Below, piece after piece: positions 44,703 to 56,300 of a stretch of 64,000 bases of DNA (positions are counted from its first letter, which is position 1; the number at the start of each line of letters is the position of its first letter). The DNA comes from Haematococcus lacustris (Eukaryota; Chlorophyta; Chlorophyceae; Chlamydomonadales; Haematococcaceae): NCBI GenBank assembly GCA_030144725.1, contig JASKMD010000017.1, positions 7,863,722 through 7,927,721 on the forward strand, given 5' to 3'. Below the pieces are notes generated by a model. It searched no databases. It saw nothing but the letters and a program-made list of their open reading frames with translations, and was not told the origin of the DNA. The translations under genes and the position numbers were made by a program.

Positions 44703-47437
44703 TCAGTCTGTTCTGCTACCTTCATGGCTGCTGCCAGTGTCGCTGTTGACAATCACAGGAGCACCGAACCTTTCTGGCTTGACTACCACCACCGACCTGG
44801 CCAGTCGCCGCTTCAGTCCAGGCGACGCCACATACACCTTTTCCTTCCTCTGATCCTGTGGCTGGCTGTCTTTCGAACTGTCAGGTTTATAGCTCTTTAC
44901 TCCTGCTTTTCTTGCAGTAGGGCTCGGTAGCGGGCTGTTCTGCGGGCTTGTCGGCACCCGCGACAACAAAACCTTATTGCCGCTGCGAGTGCTCAGCGTT
45001 GGCAGGCTGTCATCATTTGCAGTGCTGTCGCCTGAGTGTGTCTCCTGCGTGGAGCCGACGCCGTACCGTTGTTGCTGCCATGCAAGCATCATGGAGCCTA
45101 GACGACCGCTGGCCACACACTCGTCTCTGAGCGAGGCTGTCAGGTGCAGCAGCCGGGTCTTCCCCAGCTTGTCCACAGCTGAGGTGACCACGCAAGGAGG
45201 CAGCTTGGGGAAGGCTGAGGCATGTTGCGTCAGCAAACAATGCTGGAAGGCCTGCACGTTGACATGCAACGGTGGCTCTCCCTTCTTGCGCTTGTCTGCC
45301 TGCGTGGACAGGAACACAATCACACATCATGAGCTAGCACATAGCTTGCACCAACAACTAACAACACTGATGCACCAACAACACTGATGCTAGTGCTGCT
45401 GTCATCACAAGTGTTGCCGCCGCTGGTACTGCTGCTGCTGCTGGCACTGCCGCCACTGCTGCCCCTCCAGTGCAGCCATAACTGATGCCTGCGATATTGG
45501 CCCTGCAGCTGTGCGCACAAGGCGGGTGACTGTGGTGCCCAGCTGCCAGCTGGCCCCGCACCTTGGTAAACACCAGGGTGAAGCGCACACCCATGGCTCG
45601 CAGCCACGCAGCATACTCCAGGTCCACGGCCTGGGGCTGTATGCTTGCATCCACCAGCAGGTACACCATCACCAGGTTGGGCCTGCGCAGCCAGCAGCCA
45701 GGGGGCAGGGCCAGACTGGGGAATACTTGCCTGCACATGGTGACCTTGCCACCCAGCACCATTGCAGGGTTTACAGCAAACTCCAGCACTGCAGCCAGGG
45801 ACATTGTGAGGACCCACTGGCCCGCCTGGCGGCTCCATGCACCATACACCATGACTGCTGTTTCCTAGACCGCATAAGAGTCTTCACACCTCATCTAGCT
45901 CACTCCCCTCCCTCCTTTTACATTTGGATCTGGCTGCCGGGGCTGCTGCAGCAGGACAGGACCTAGCTGGCAGCGTGGCAACAAAATAGTTTCTGCTATG
46001 ATGTTGCATGCAAATCACCCATGAGCCTCATACCTCCTTCTCATTGCGCGACTCAGCCCCTTGCAGATCTCTGTCACTAACAGCAGCTCACCATGCCATC
46101 GCAGTCACAAAGCACTACTGCCTAACTCAATCATGGGCCTACCCTGCTGCCTTTGTGGCGTGCCAAGCCCTACTGCATCATTCCCTCATTGCGTACCTGC
46201 TCCACCTGGCCAACACCCTGCTCTCCCTGCCCCTTCCCCCTGCTCCTCCTGGCCTCCTCCCTGCTGTTGGCCACTGCTGCCTCATCCTCCCCCTGCTGTG
46301 CCCTGGAGCGCTGCCTCCCTGTCCTGCTCCCTGCAGCTTTCTGTCCAGGTACCCATGAACCACCTCAGCGCCAGCTCACCGTTTCAAGAAGTAGTCTTTG
46401 GTGAACTTGTCGAACATGCCACGCGTGCTGAACCCCGTCCGCGCATAGCCATAGCCAGGCAGATCCACGAGGTACCAGCTGTCGTTGATGAGGAAGTGGT
46501 TGATGCAGCGAGTCTTGCCTGCGCTGGGCAGGGAAACACGACACTTGGACTCCCTTCATAGTCAAGTCGAACTGCCGCTACCACTGCTTCTGTGGTTGCT
46601 GCAACAAAACACCTGGCAATGGTCACTGGAGCTGTCCCAACCTTGTGTGGCTGCTGACAGCTTAGGTCGTAGTCCTGCCCATGTTGGCAGTGGCATTGAG
46701 TGCGAGTCTAGCTCATTCCCTTGCTGTGGCACCTGTCATGTGAGTATAGTGGTGAGCACCCGACCCTGACGAGCTGATCCAACCTGGCAGGCAACCTGGC
46801 CTGGACACCCCCCTGCCAGCCCACCTGACTAATGATTCCCTTACTGGCACCCTGATAAGCTGCTAACAAATGCTGGAGCCCTGGGATGCAAGTAAGGCAA
46901 CACACCTGGCTCCTTGGACACATGTGCCAGGTTCTTGTTGTTGGTGAGCATGTTGATTAGGGAAGACTTGCCCACATTGGAACGCCCAATGACTGCAAAC
47001 TCTGGGTATTTCGGTGCTGGGCATTGTCTGTAACCCACGCAGCTGCTCAGGTACTCCGCTGTCTTGATGCGAGTGTTATTGGCTGGAGCAAGGTCCAGCT
47101 GTTCAGCGGGGAAGGCATCTGACTGGCTTTCATTCGAGTTGTCCTCTGCATCAGGGTCACAGCCTGGGTTGCCTGCGAAATCCTCAGCCTCATCGTCGCG
47201 GTGGAGCTGTGGAGGTGGGTAGAGGACCTGGGGCTGTGCATCCGTTGGCTGAGTTGCTGCGATGCCGGCTGAAACTGGCCGGGGGGTGACCACCGCTTTG
47301 TACTGCAAGGAGGGGCCATAGAGTCGCAGCGTCGGACACGGCTGCAACGCGAGGCGGCCAGGAGAAGGGTGAAATGTGCACTGCATCGCACGGCAGAGGT
47401 GCGGAAGGCGATGAACGCCGTAGTTAAAGAATCGCAA
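44703..47437 (-). CDS. EngB/YsxC-type GTPase with N- and C-terminal extensions
   Basis: EngB GTPases assist assembly of the large subunit of bacterial-type ribosomes; in algae and plants they act in plastids or mitochondria. Four minus-strand exons join in frame: 46906-47437, 46380-46518, 45562-45682 and 44703-45299, giving 462 residues. G1 is GRSNVGKS at 151-158, followed by [15 protein letters not shown]3 is DLPGYG at 196-201. The [17 protein letters not shown] helix and the G4 equivalent TKADKRKKG at 263 follow, and the G5 region is [10 protein letters not shown]. About 130 residues before G1 are Arg/Ser/Pro-rich and compatible with an organelle transit peptide. The last roughly 125 residues are a Ser/Pro/Lys-rich extension not typical of EngB. 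Met at 47437 is the first in frame; a second Met 16-17 codons later is an alternative start. Confidence 0.9.
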
Positions 47438-47498
47438 ACAATCATGAGCATGGGGTAAACATTAATGCCTGCCTCCATGTAATATTGTGTACGTTGCG

Positions 47499-48157
47499 CC
47501 AGCCCCCTTGTCCCTCACTAGGGCCTCCATTTGAGCCGGAGCAGTAGTGGCCACTAACAGCCACTAGCGGGAATACTAGTGGGCAATAGTAGCCCTACTC
47601 AAATGGTGGCAATGGGCTGTGTGGAGTATACCCAATGCATATGGACATGGTGCACGAGTGCCTGCCACCTACACTATTGCCTGACCCGCACGGGCTACAG
47701 TGTAGAGTTGGCATGAAAAACATGCACTAATGTAAGCTGATGACAGCTCAACAAAGGGGGGGCACACACACTATTGTGCCTCAGCAGGCTGCTACTGCTG
47801 CTATTGGGCCTTGGGTGGCTTGTCTCGCAGCCGCTTGTAGCCCAAGCCAGGGTCCTCCTTGCCCTTGGCTGGCAGCGCTCCCTGCTCTGGCCACCAGCAC
47901 AGCTCCAGCGGGCGCCACCTGCTTTCCCCTATGCGCTGCATGTTCAGCGCTGCATTGCAATCCCGGTCCAGCCACCTGCCTGGCTGTGGTTCTGGCTTAG
48001 TTTTGGCAGCCTTGGTGGGCTGGGTGGGCTCAGCTGCCTGCTCAGCCTTGGTGCGCTTGCTGCGCTTGGCTGGCGGGGGAATGCTTGGCCTTGGCTCTGA
48101 GGCTGCTGGCTGTGTGGCCGCCTGGCTGCTGCATGGGGCCTGTGGGGGCTTGCGGGG
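47499..48157 (-). mobile_element. Fanzor/TnpB-type relic B, RuvC-III end plus 3' tail
   Basis: On the minus strand the coding part runs from RKPPQAPCSSQAATQP through WLDRDCNAALNMQRIGE to PPKAQ. Two CAG to TAG changes then end the frame early compared with relic A. The non-coding tail down to about 47499 matches relic A nearly base for base, including the terminal palindrome. Both copies start at the same internal point, so they are copies of one truncated element rather than independent decay products. Confidence 0.72.
47527..47606. repeat. 80-bp imperfect palindrome at the end of relic B
   Basis: Same length and structure as 22400-22479 in the opposite orientation. Bounded by CCATTTGAGCCGG on one side and CTACTCAAATGG on the other. 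Confidence 0.8.
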
Positions 48158-48420
48158 GGGCACTACAGGGCAATGCTGATAGCTGACAGGTCAGCATGTG
48201 CCTGTGGATGCTCACACGGCGGGGACACTACTCATCATGCAAAGCATGTCGTGCAAGGTGTCAAGTCGTGGGCGGTTCTCCCTAGCCTGTCAAAACTCCT
48301 ATGTACATTGGATTCACATCCAATGTGGGGACAGCGCCCTTAACTGCCTAGGTGGCATAAGCCATCGTCACCCTGATTGACCATTGGGCTACAAGTCCCC
48401 CTCCTGGTGGTGCGATGCAT
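48158..48420. other. unassigned stretch next to relic B
   Basis: No gene or clear repeat recognised. A 60-codon plus-strand open frame at 48198-48380 has no supporting feature. Confidence 0.4.
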
Positions 48421-48504
48421 ACACCGACAATGGTTGCACAGACACCGACAATGGTTGCACAGACACCGACAATGGTTGCACAGACACCGACAATGGTTGC
48501 ACAG
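48421..48504. repeat. 21-bp minisatellite, four perfect copies
   Basis: Four identical head-to-tail copies of a 21-bp unit beginning ACACCGACAATGGTTGCA, followed by a broken fifth start. There is no spacer, so it is not a CRISPR-like array. Perfect identity indicates recent expansion. Confidence 0.95.
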
Positions 48505-48608
48505 ACACTGCTAGGTAGTCAGCTTGGTGGTGGGAAGCCCTCCGGTGCATCTCCGTGAGCATCTGTGCATCAGGCTGAGCTCCTGGAGCTGAGCACGGGC
48601 CTTGCTTA

Positions 48609-48780
48609 CCAGCCTTGGCAGTCAAACAAAACTCATTCAACAAGGAACAACATGCTTGACTGTGGGGGTAATCTCACTCAGCTACTACAAACATGTTGTA
48701 GCATCCTCGGTCGCACCCTTGATGACTGCAAGCCCCACATCGATGGCACGTTCGTGGGCAAACCCCATGACCACTGGGCA
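48609..48780 (+). mobile_element. LINE fragment 2
   Basis: Encodes MLDCGGNLTQLLQTCCSILG and then DGTFVGKPHDHWA, nearly identical to the LINE fragment at 43536-43985 on the other strand. Similarity ends at GACCACTGGGC, and the end of Fanzor-type relic C begins within a few bases, so the junction may mark an insertion of C into a LINE copy. Confidence 0.75.
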
Positions 48781-48822
48781 CCTCATCAAAACTAACAGCT
48801 TAGTGCTGTAGACTACTAGGGC

Positions 48823-49514
48823 CTACGCATTGTTGCGGGCCCGACCATCAATTCCCCGCCGGTACTCTGCAGCCCAGTGCAGCCTCTGCCTGACCTTGGG
48901 CAGCCGGTCATTGACCAGCTTGTAGCGCTGATGGTACTCCTTGCCAACGGTGGGCAGAGCCTCCAGGTCCTTCCAGCTGCACAGCTCCAGGGGGCGCTGC
49001 TTGCTCTCGCCAATGCGCTGGGAGTTCAGGCACGGGTTGGTGTCCCGGTCCAACCACCCCATGGGGGGGCCTGGGGGCGTGACACTGGGCCAGGTGGGGG
49101 CTGGGCAGGGGGCTGGGCCTGAGCAGGGGCAGGAGGAGGGTCCTGGGGCAGGAGGAGGGCCTGGGGGAGGGGGAGGGGGGTCCTGGGCAGGGGCAGGAGG
49201 AGGATCCTGGCCAAGGGGAGGGGGCTGGGCCTGGGCTGGGGGAGGGGGCTGGGCCTGGGCAGGGACAGGGGGGTCCTGAGCAAGGGGGGCTGGGGGAGGG
49301 GGAGGAGGAGGGGGGTTGGGCGGCACCTCATGGCACCACTTCAGGCCCCGCACACACTTGGCGTGCCGCAGGCTCCAGGCTGGGCGCAACAGCCGGTGGT
49401 TGACGTGGCCCTAGCGTCGTGAGGAGGGCCTCAGCCTTTCGTCGAGCTTAGTGGCTTACCGGCTGCACCCTGTGCGGGGGTGACGGGGCGCTTGCGTTTC
49501 CTTTTCGGCGGCAT
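48823..49514 (-). pseudogene. Fanzor/TnpB-type relic C with a basic N-terminal exon
   Basis: The minus strand starts with MPPKRKRKRPVTPAQGAA (49460-49514), a strong nuclear-localisation-like sequence, followed by a GT donor. After a 49-nt gap ending in TAG, the frame HVNHRLLRPAWSLRHAKC, CVRGLKWCHEV, a long Pro/Gln linker and WLDRDTNPCLNSQRIGE continues to a stop at 48823. CVRGLKWC corresponds to the second half of the TnpB/Fanzor zinc ribbon and DRDTNPCLN to RuvC-III with the AA pair changed. RuvC-I and RuvC-II are missing. The two exons do not join in frame by the obvious splice sites, so an internal deletion or decay is likely. Confidence 0.62.
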
Positions 49515-49706
49515 CACAGGAATTCAGCAACACCATAGAAGCGGAGAGGCCGTGATGGAGGGCGCATCAGGTCGCCATCCATTCGATTGGGGCGGAAATG
49601 GTATCCATTACAATATATCCATTACTGCACTGCATTTGCAGTAACATTTCTGTGCAGGGCAGAACAGGCTAGTGGCGCTGAGGGGGGCATCAAGAGGGTT
49701 GTGGTT

Positions 49707-52700
49707 TCAGGAGGGCAGCAGCGAGGTGACGAAGCCGATGGCAAACATGGCCACCTCCCGCAACAACCCGCGATGGTGGGCGTTGCCTGCAAACAACACC
49801 AGTGGTACCAGAATCACATCTGGTTGCAGCCAGCCAGCCTGTCACACCACGCATAGCCCCTACCTTCAGCTCTTCCTCACACACATCCCCTTGCAACAGA
49901 AGCTTGCCACAGGCTCCAGGCCATGCGCAACAGCTGCTGCATCACAAACCTGTCAGAGAGCACCCAATTTGTGGGCCTGGACTAGTGGCGAGCATGTGCA
50001 GCTCACAGGGCTGGGGGACATGCACAGTTGAGCTGACCCGGGTGGTGCGGAACTAATCCACTGTCACCAGCCTGTTCTAGCCTGGCCTGACCGGCGTTCC
50101 CAACACCTTGCAGAAGCCTTCCCTTACCACTTTTCCCCTCCCCACCCTGCCTTGAACGGCCTGCACCTAGGAAGACGGCCACCGCCATCACCCAGCCATA
50201 GTACCGCCTGGACACCCCCTTCATCCCCTTCACCAGCTGCAAGGCACACAGCTCGAGTCAGGTCAGTTCCCACCTTCCTGCTGATGCGTTAGACGACGCC
50301 GGCGTTAGACGACCCTAACCCCACAGCTGATCCCAGGGCTAGTAGCAAGCCTGTGGGCCATCTAGGGAGATGCTGACCTCATTGCCTGCGTCCCTAAACC
50401 CAACCCTCACCTCACCCACAGCTGAGGCAGCCTTGGCAGGAGACCAGCTGCGCCCCAGCTGGGTCCGCTGCAACAGCCTGGGTGTGACTGGGCCTGGGTG
50501 TGTGCAGGGCCGCAACAGCATTGGTGGAGTCAACCGCTGCTGCTGCTGCATTCCAGGAGCACGCAGCAGTGACAGCGACTCAAGCCGCAGCCACCAACAG
50601 CAGCACAGCCCAGCCTTAATGAGGCAATACCACCTCCCTCATCAGCCAAGCAGGCAACGAGTAGTAAGGCAAAGGCAGAACCAGACAGACAAGCTGTCAG
50701 GCAAGGTGGCGACAGTCAATGAGTTCCGCACCAGCCGCGTCAGCTCAGCAATGAACAGCCCTCAGCTCTGTGAGGCGGAGATGGACCGCAGCAAGCTCAC
50801 CAGGCCCACCAGCAAGCCCCAGCCAGGTCAGGTGCAGCACCGCTTGTTTCGGTCAGTCTGGAGCAAGCGGTCTGAGGCGCCAGTGAGGGGGCTCATGTGG
50901 TGCCCCAAGCTGGACCAGGCCACCCCTGGGGACATTGGCAAATGGGTGGACAGGGACTGCAACGCAGCCTCAACCTCCAGCGCCTTGGGGAGGCCCCATG
51001 GCTTCCACTGGAGCTATGCAGGTGGAACACCGAGCAAGGCTTCCTGCCAAGGGCAAGGAGTACCCAGCATTGGGCTTTAAGAAGCTGCAAGACCGAGCAC
51101 CCAAGGCCCAAGCCCAGCAGCCTGCAGCACAGTAGCATGTGTGTACTAGGCAATGCTTAAGCTGTTGCTCACATTAAAGCATGTGTTTCATGCCAACATC
51201 TATCGCCCCACCCTCGTAAGGGGGTGGGGGTAGGTAACCAGGTATTGGTGCCGGCTGCTTTAGGTATTGGCACCGACAGTGCGGGAGTTTGGGAAGGCTT
51301 GAGTAGCTACTGTGCCTGCTGCTGTGCCTGCTGTGCGTGCTGTGCCTGCTGCGCCTGCTGTGGCAAAAATTGATAGAAGAAAAGATACCCACAAACGAGC
51401 CGATGAAGTGTACTACTAGCTCCGCGCCCTGCGTCTAAAGTAGTTGACTGTGATATGCGAGTCCACTAACTTGCGTGACTTTCTATAAGTATGCTGCCGA
51501 ACTGTTCTGGCCAGCGCCCTCACGCTAGTGTGTGACGGGAACAGCGTTGGCCGCAGCACAGCTCTCTTGTTGGGCTGTGGAGCAAGTGGAAACCGGCTAG
51601 CACAGCAGCTCTGGGACTATGGCGAATGGCGCGAACATCAACACGAACACTACGAGTTACTAATAATACCCAAGTCGTCGCGCAGTGAAATGTCCTTTAC
51701 AGAAGTCCAGCTCGACCATGCCCTCACCCTGCAACCCATCAGTACCAAGCGCCGAGCAGTGTCGCTGGTGGAGCAGCCTAGTGCAACTCGGCCTCGTATT
51801 GAGGCTGGCCCTTTACAACCCAGCTTGCATCATGAGGCAGGGGCAGCCCTTGAGACTCCTGCAATATCCCTCCGTAATGAGGGGTTGCCTGGGCAGCTAA
51901 AGAGCATATGTGTTGTCAACTTCATGTGCCATGCGCACTTTGCTCTAGAGTTTGGGTGAGCACGAGCTGCGGCTACTGTGCAACAGTGATACCATCAGCA
52001 AACGCCAGCATGCCAGGCTTACATGGCGAGCTGTTGCTACTGCTGCAGACCACATGTTACGCTGGTGAGCGGGACCAATGGAAGTGGCAAGAGCGCAGTA
52101 ATCCAGGGCCTACAGGTTTGCCTGGGTCTGAAGGCTCGTGAAACCAGGCGAGGTGATAACCTTCAGAGCTTCATAAAGACAGGCTGCGAGGAGGCGAAAG
52201 TGCAGGTGGGCAGATGCACTCCCACATACAGTCAGAGGTGCCCAACCCAGTGCATGAGCAAGCAGCATGTGCGTCACACATTGCCATGCGCAACCAGCAT
52301 GTATGCTGTCCTTTTCTGTTGACCCAAGGGGTGTGTGATACAATCTGCCAGATAGGGAGCGAGGGTCAAGGAAAGCAGGAGGAAATGCGCAATGCCAGCC
52401 GTGCTGCAGGAGGTAGCACACATGCACGGCACACATGGCATGGGCGCCGTCCAGCTTCTAGCTTGACAGACCACCCCGTATGTGCAAGAGGGCATGAAGG
52501 CAAGGCCTTGAGGGTTAGGTCAAGTCAGGTCAGGCCATGAAGGCTAGCGTCAGGTGCAAGCAGGCTGTCAGGGTCAGGGCAGCTCAGAGTCTATGCACCA
52601 CCATCACCTGCCTGGGTCAGATGTGCTGCTGCATGCTTACTTCAAGCTGCATGGAGCGCACACTCATGGGATTTGAATCACCTCCCAGATTGATGATGCC

Positions 52701-53368
52701 CAGCCCCTGCAGCTTGGCCAGCAGCTCCTGGTTGCTGGGGTCATTATTGACATGCTTGAGGACAGGGTGGGGGTGCTGCCTTGTGCGCCCAAGGCGGCAC
52801 TGCACCTGGTTATAGACCGTCAGGGACTTGGACTCAGCAAACCACTTGTAGAACCCCTATAGCTGTCTCAGCAACAAAGGGCCTTCGCTGTCAAAGGTCA
52901 GGGGTGGCCCAGGTGGTGGTGGTGGTGGGGGGTGGAGGGCTGCATGCAGGCATTGGGTGGCCTCAGGGTGGTCTGGCTGGCTGGCTTAGACTCAGACCCT
53001 GAGTCAGAATCTGAATCTATGAGCCAAAGCCGTAGCCATTGCCAGACTCTGTCTCAGGGTCAGAACCAAAGTTACTGCCAGCAGTGTTGCAGTCCATGCT
53101 GGCTGGCTGGACAGGGGCACGCGCGGGGAGAGGGGGCAGGGGGCTGCATCAGGTGCTCTCGGGGCTGCACAGTTGGAGGTGTGGGGGCGCTTGTGAAACC
53201 CTGGGTTGGGTGGCCAACCAGGCAGCTGAGGAAGGTACATAGAACCAACAATGGAGCAATGAAGCCAAGCTGTGAGTAGATCTGCACCCGCTCCTCGACG
53301 TGTGCCATGGCCTTTCGCTTGGCCTCCTTGCAGCCCAGCAACACAGCGCCCCCAGGGGCTTTGACCAC
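49707..53368 (-). CDS. unknown membrane protein, exons interleaved with SMC6
   Basis: Five minus-strand exons join in frame: 53219-53368 (AKRKAMAHVEERVQIYSQLG then a hydrophobic segment), 52806-52856 (GFYKWFAESKSLTVYNQ), 52641-52754 (NNDPSNQELLAKLQGLG), 50167-50236 (LVKGMKGVSRRYYGWVMAV) and 49707-49786 (HHRGLLREVAMFAIGFVTSL, stop). They give 154 C-terminal residues with three likely membrane segments. All have canonical GT-AG borders. The 5' end is upstream of 53368 and was not placed; 53724-53800 is a candidate exon region. The 2.4-kb intron between 52641 and 50236 contains SMC6 exons 1 and 2 and relic D on the other strand. The family was not recognised. The last exon faintly recalls the C-termini of ER ubiquitin-domain proteins of the Herp type. 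Confidence 0.55.
50690..51240 (+). pseudogene. Fanzor/TnpB-type relic D, zinc ribbon and RuvC-III with frameshifts
   Basis: The best-preserved relic. The plus strand reads VNEFRTSRVSSAMN, LCEAEMDRSK, then VRGLMWCPKLDQATPG and WVDRDCNAA. NEFRTS plus the Cys positions is the zinc-ribbon entry, and DRDCNAA is RuvC-III, in the order known for TnpB and Fanzor. Right after CNAA one base is missing compared with relics A and B (GCAGCCTCAAC versus GCAGCGCTCAAC). A second one-base shift lies near 51045 before LPAKGKEYPALGFKKL. The stop is at 51133. The 3' flank shares a TCATGCCAAC-containing tail with A and B, then diverges. RuvC-I and RuvC-II are not visible upstream. Confidence 0.7.
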
Positions 53369-56300
53369 CTGCAGCTCAGCATGATGTGCACAGACAGAGC
53401 CCAGACACGGCTGAGACACAAGGCTTGGACTTGAGGCAGGGACAGTATGCGGGATAGGCCCCGTACCTGGCACCACTCATACCTGGGGCCGGTGCTTGCC
53501 TTGTGGCAAACGAGGACCAGCACTGGCACCAACAGCAGCAATGTGTGCTTGGATGGACACAGACAGAGCTTTACCAAGGCTGAGACACAAGGCTGAGGCA
53601 CATTATACATGAACACAGTATGCAAGATGGGTGCAGCGGTGTGGGGTACCTGACGTTGCTCAGTTTCCTACTGCTTTCTCCGCGTCTCTCAATGCTTGCC
53701 TTGTGGCTGCTCACCAGCCCTGATGCCTGCTCACACTTCCCAAAGCACACACAGTTGGAGCGGAGCATACCAAGGCAAACCTGGAAGCGCAGGGCGGTGT
53801 GCCAGGCACTGCTTTTGCACGTTGGCGCTCGTCCCCTTTTTCATCGCTGCGTGCAGGAGGTAGCAGGGGGGTCAGGCTGTGTGCCTATCACACCTCCCCA
53901 ACTGCCCTTGTGCCTCCTTGCCTTGCATCTGAGTGGGTGTGACTTCCTGCTCAGGCCCAGCTGCCCTGCCGCTGCAGGTCACACTGTGGAACAAGGGGGA
54001 TGATGCCTATGAGCCGGCAATTTTTGGTGAACAGATCACCATTGAGCGCCGCTTGACCCGCAAGGCTAGCAACCCCTTCAAGCTGGTGGATGAGCGCAAC
54101 AAAACGGTCAGCGTCTCCCGGTCGAGCATAGATGCGGTACTGGAGTACTTCAACATCAATGCTGCCAACCCCCTCACCATCGTCACCCAGGACATGGCGC
54201 GAGACTTCAATTCAGGTGCGACCTGTCGGCTACTCTTGGCGTTAGCTTGCAGAATGAAAAAAAAGAGGGTTTCGGGTTCTAATCGTAACGTACGCTTGCA
54301 CAACTTTGAGAGGGGCGGGGGAGGTGTAGGGGTGGGGTGGGAATGCCACAGAGCGGCATGTGCCAGAAACCAGGGGTTATGACGCCATTCCCGTGATGGT
54401 GTGACATGGGGTGATGTTGTTGCCCATGGATGTGTTTCATGCCCTCCTATCCTGCACAGGGGGTTCAGCAGACAGGCAGAAGAAGTACACGATGTACATG
54501 GAGGGCACGCTGCTATTTGACATCCAGAAGGAGCTCAACGACGCAGCAGCTGAGTTGGGCAAGGTGCAGTGTTGGCCGGTGGTCAGCACACACCCAGCTG
54601 CATCAGCCTACTGCTTGCAATACTTCACTTCCACATCAGCAATGATCTAGGAGCATGTAGCATGGGTGCTCCATAGGCCTGCACTCAGCCAATCTAAGCT
54701 ACTAGTATACTACTCACCTGCTTGATGCTTGTCATCTTCTCAGTGGCAAGGCCCAACGGCAGCGTGTGTGTCCTATTGTCCTTCTGCTCATCTCAGGTCA
54801 AAGAAACCGTGGATGAGCTGTCGCATGATAAGGACAAGGCCAATGCTGAGGTGCAGGAGATGACGGGAAAGCGTGAATTGTGTGAAGGCTTGGAGAAGTG
54901 GGTGGAGCCCCCGCCTGTACTGTTCCACACCCTCTCAGCACAGCTGATGCAGCGGTGCAGCTCATGCCGCCACAGCAGCCACCTGGTGTGCAATGGTACT
55001 CCTTTCTCTCTCATGCTGGCTACTGGCAGTCTTCAGTGCAGGAAGCGTATGGGACACCCCTGAATTGCTGCAGGCAAAGGGACATCCAGGCTGCGCTGGA
55101 GAACCACATGGCTTGGCTTGAGGCGTACGCAGCCAGGAGCACGGTGCAACAGTTGCAGCAGGAGTTGGATCAGAAGCTACCTGAGCAGCTGCAGCAGCTG
55201 AACCAGCTGGAAGCAGAAGTGCAAGCCAAGCTGGAGACAATTAAGCAGGACATCCACACCAAGGTGGGCAGGCCAGGTAGTCTGGAAGCACTGCTTCTGG
55301 TGTTGCAGTCAGCAGCAGGCTGCCACTGCCAGTGCTCCCAGTTGCTGCAAGCAATGCCAGGCATTACAAGAAAGCAAAGAAGACAAGAATGTCACGCCAC
55401 CGCAGGCTATGGACGGGGTCCTCTTAATAGGCAGGGTCCCTTCCCACCAACAGATCAACGTACCTCCACTCATCCATATGCATGGCCAGTGCAGCCGTGG
55501 CATGGAGTAGAAGTCATGCTGACCTTGCCTGCGCAGATGGAGGCGGCTGAGCAAGCCCAGGAAACCATCTCCAGGCACCGAGCCCAGATACAGGATCTGA
55601 GTGAGCAGGCACGCCTGGCAGGGCGGGAACGCCTGGCGGCCCAGCGTGAAGTCGACGACTGTAAGACCACTGTGGCTGAAGTGGAGCAGGAGCTTCAGGT
55701 GAGGCCCCTTGAGTTTGCTCTTGCTGCATTGGCGGCTGGCCAAGGTGATGTGGGGAGAACGGGGTTACGTGCTTGATTGCAGCCATGAGCGCAGCGTTGT
55801 GTGTGTCAGCTGAAGATTGTTACGGCAGAACATGAATGATGCCGTTGGCTCCAGCCTCAGAATGCCGTTGGCTCCAGCCTAGTGAATTTATCGTGAGCCT
55901 GGTATGGCTGCTTGGCCTTGGGTACATTGGATCAGGTTGAGAAGCAAGGGGTGAGCTTACTGGTCACTCAAACCTGTGTTAATGCAGTCTGCTCTGGCAA
56001 TTGCTCCCTGAATGTCCCATGCTGCCTAGAAGCAGTCTGCAAAGCAAGCAGCTTAGCAAGCAAGCAACCTAGCAACTAAGCAGCCTGCCCACCAAGCAGC
56101 CTGCCCACCGAGCAGCCTACCAAGCAAGCAGCCTAGCAATTAAGCAGCCTGCCCACCAAGAGTCTGCTGACGGAGTTGTTGGGTGTGAACCTGCTGGTAC
56201 AGGCCCTGGACGCTGAGCTGACACAGGCAACCAGTGACACAGGCGATGCCCGCATGGTGGCCGCGCGGGAGGAGCTGGCCGAGTTCACCGCCTTGCTGAC

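Noticed and set aside
48421..48504. Possible CRISPR-like array
   Set aside because: Repeats are head to tail with no spacers, in a eukaryotic context.
52206..53977. Additional SMC6 plus-strand exons inside the large second intron
   Set aside because: SMC6 exons at 52205 and 53978 join directly in frame and match the family without a gap, so no further plus-strand exon is needed.
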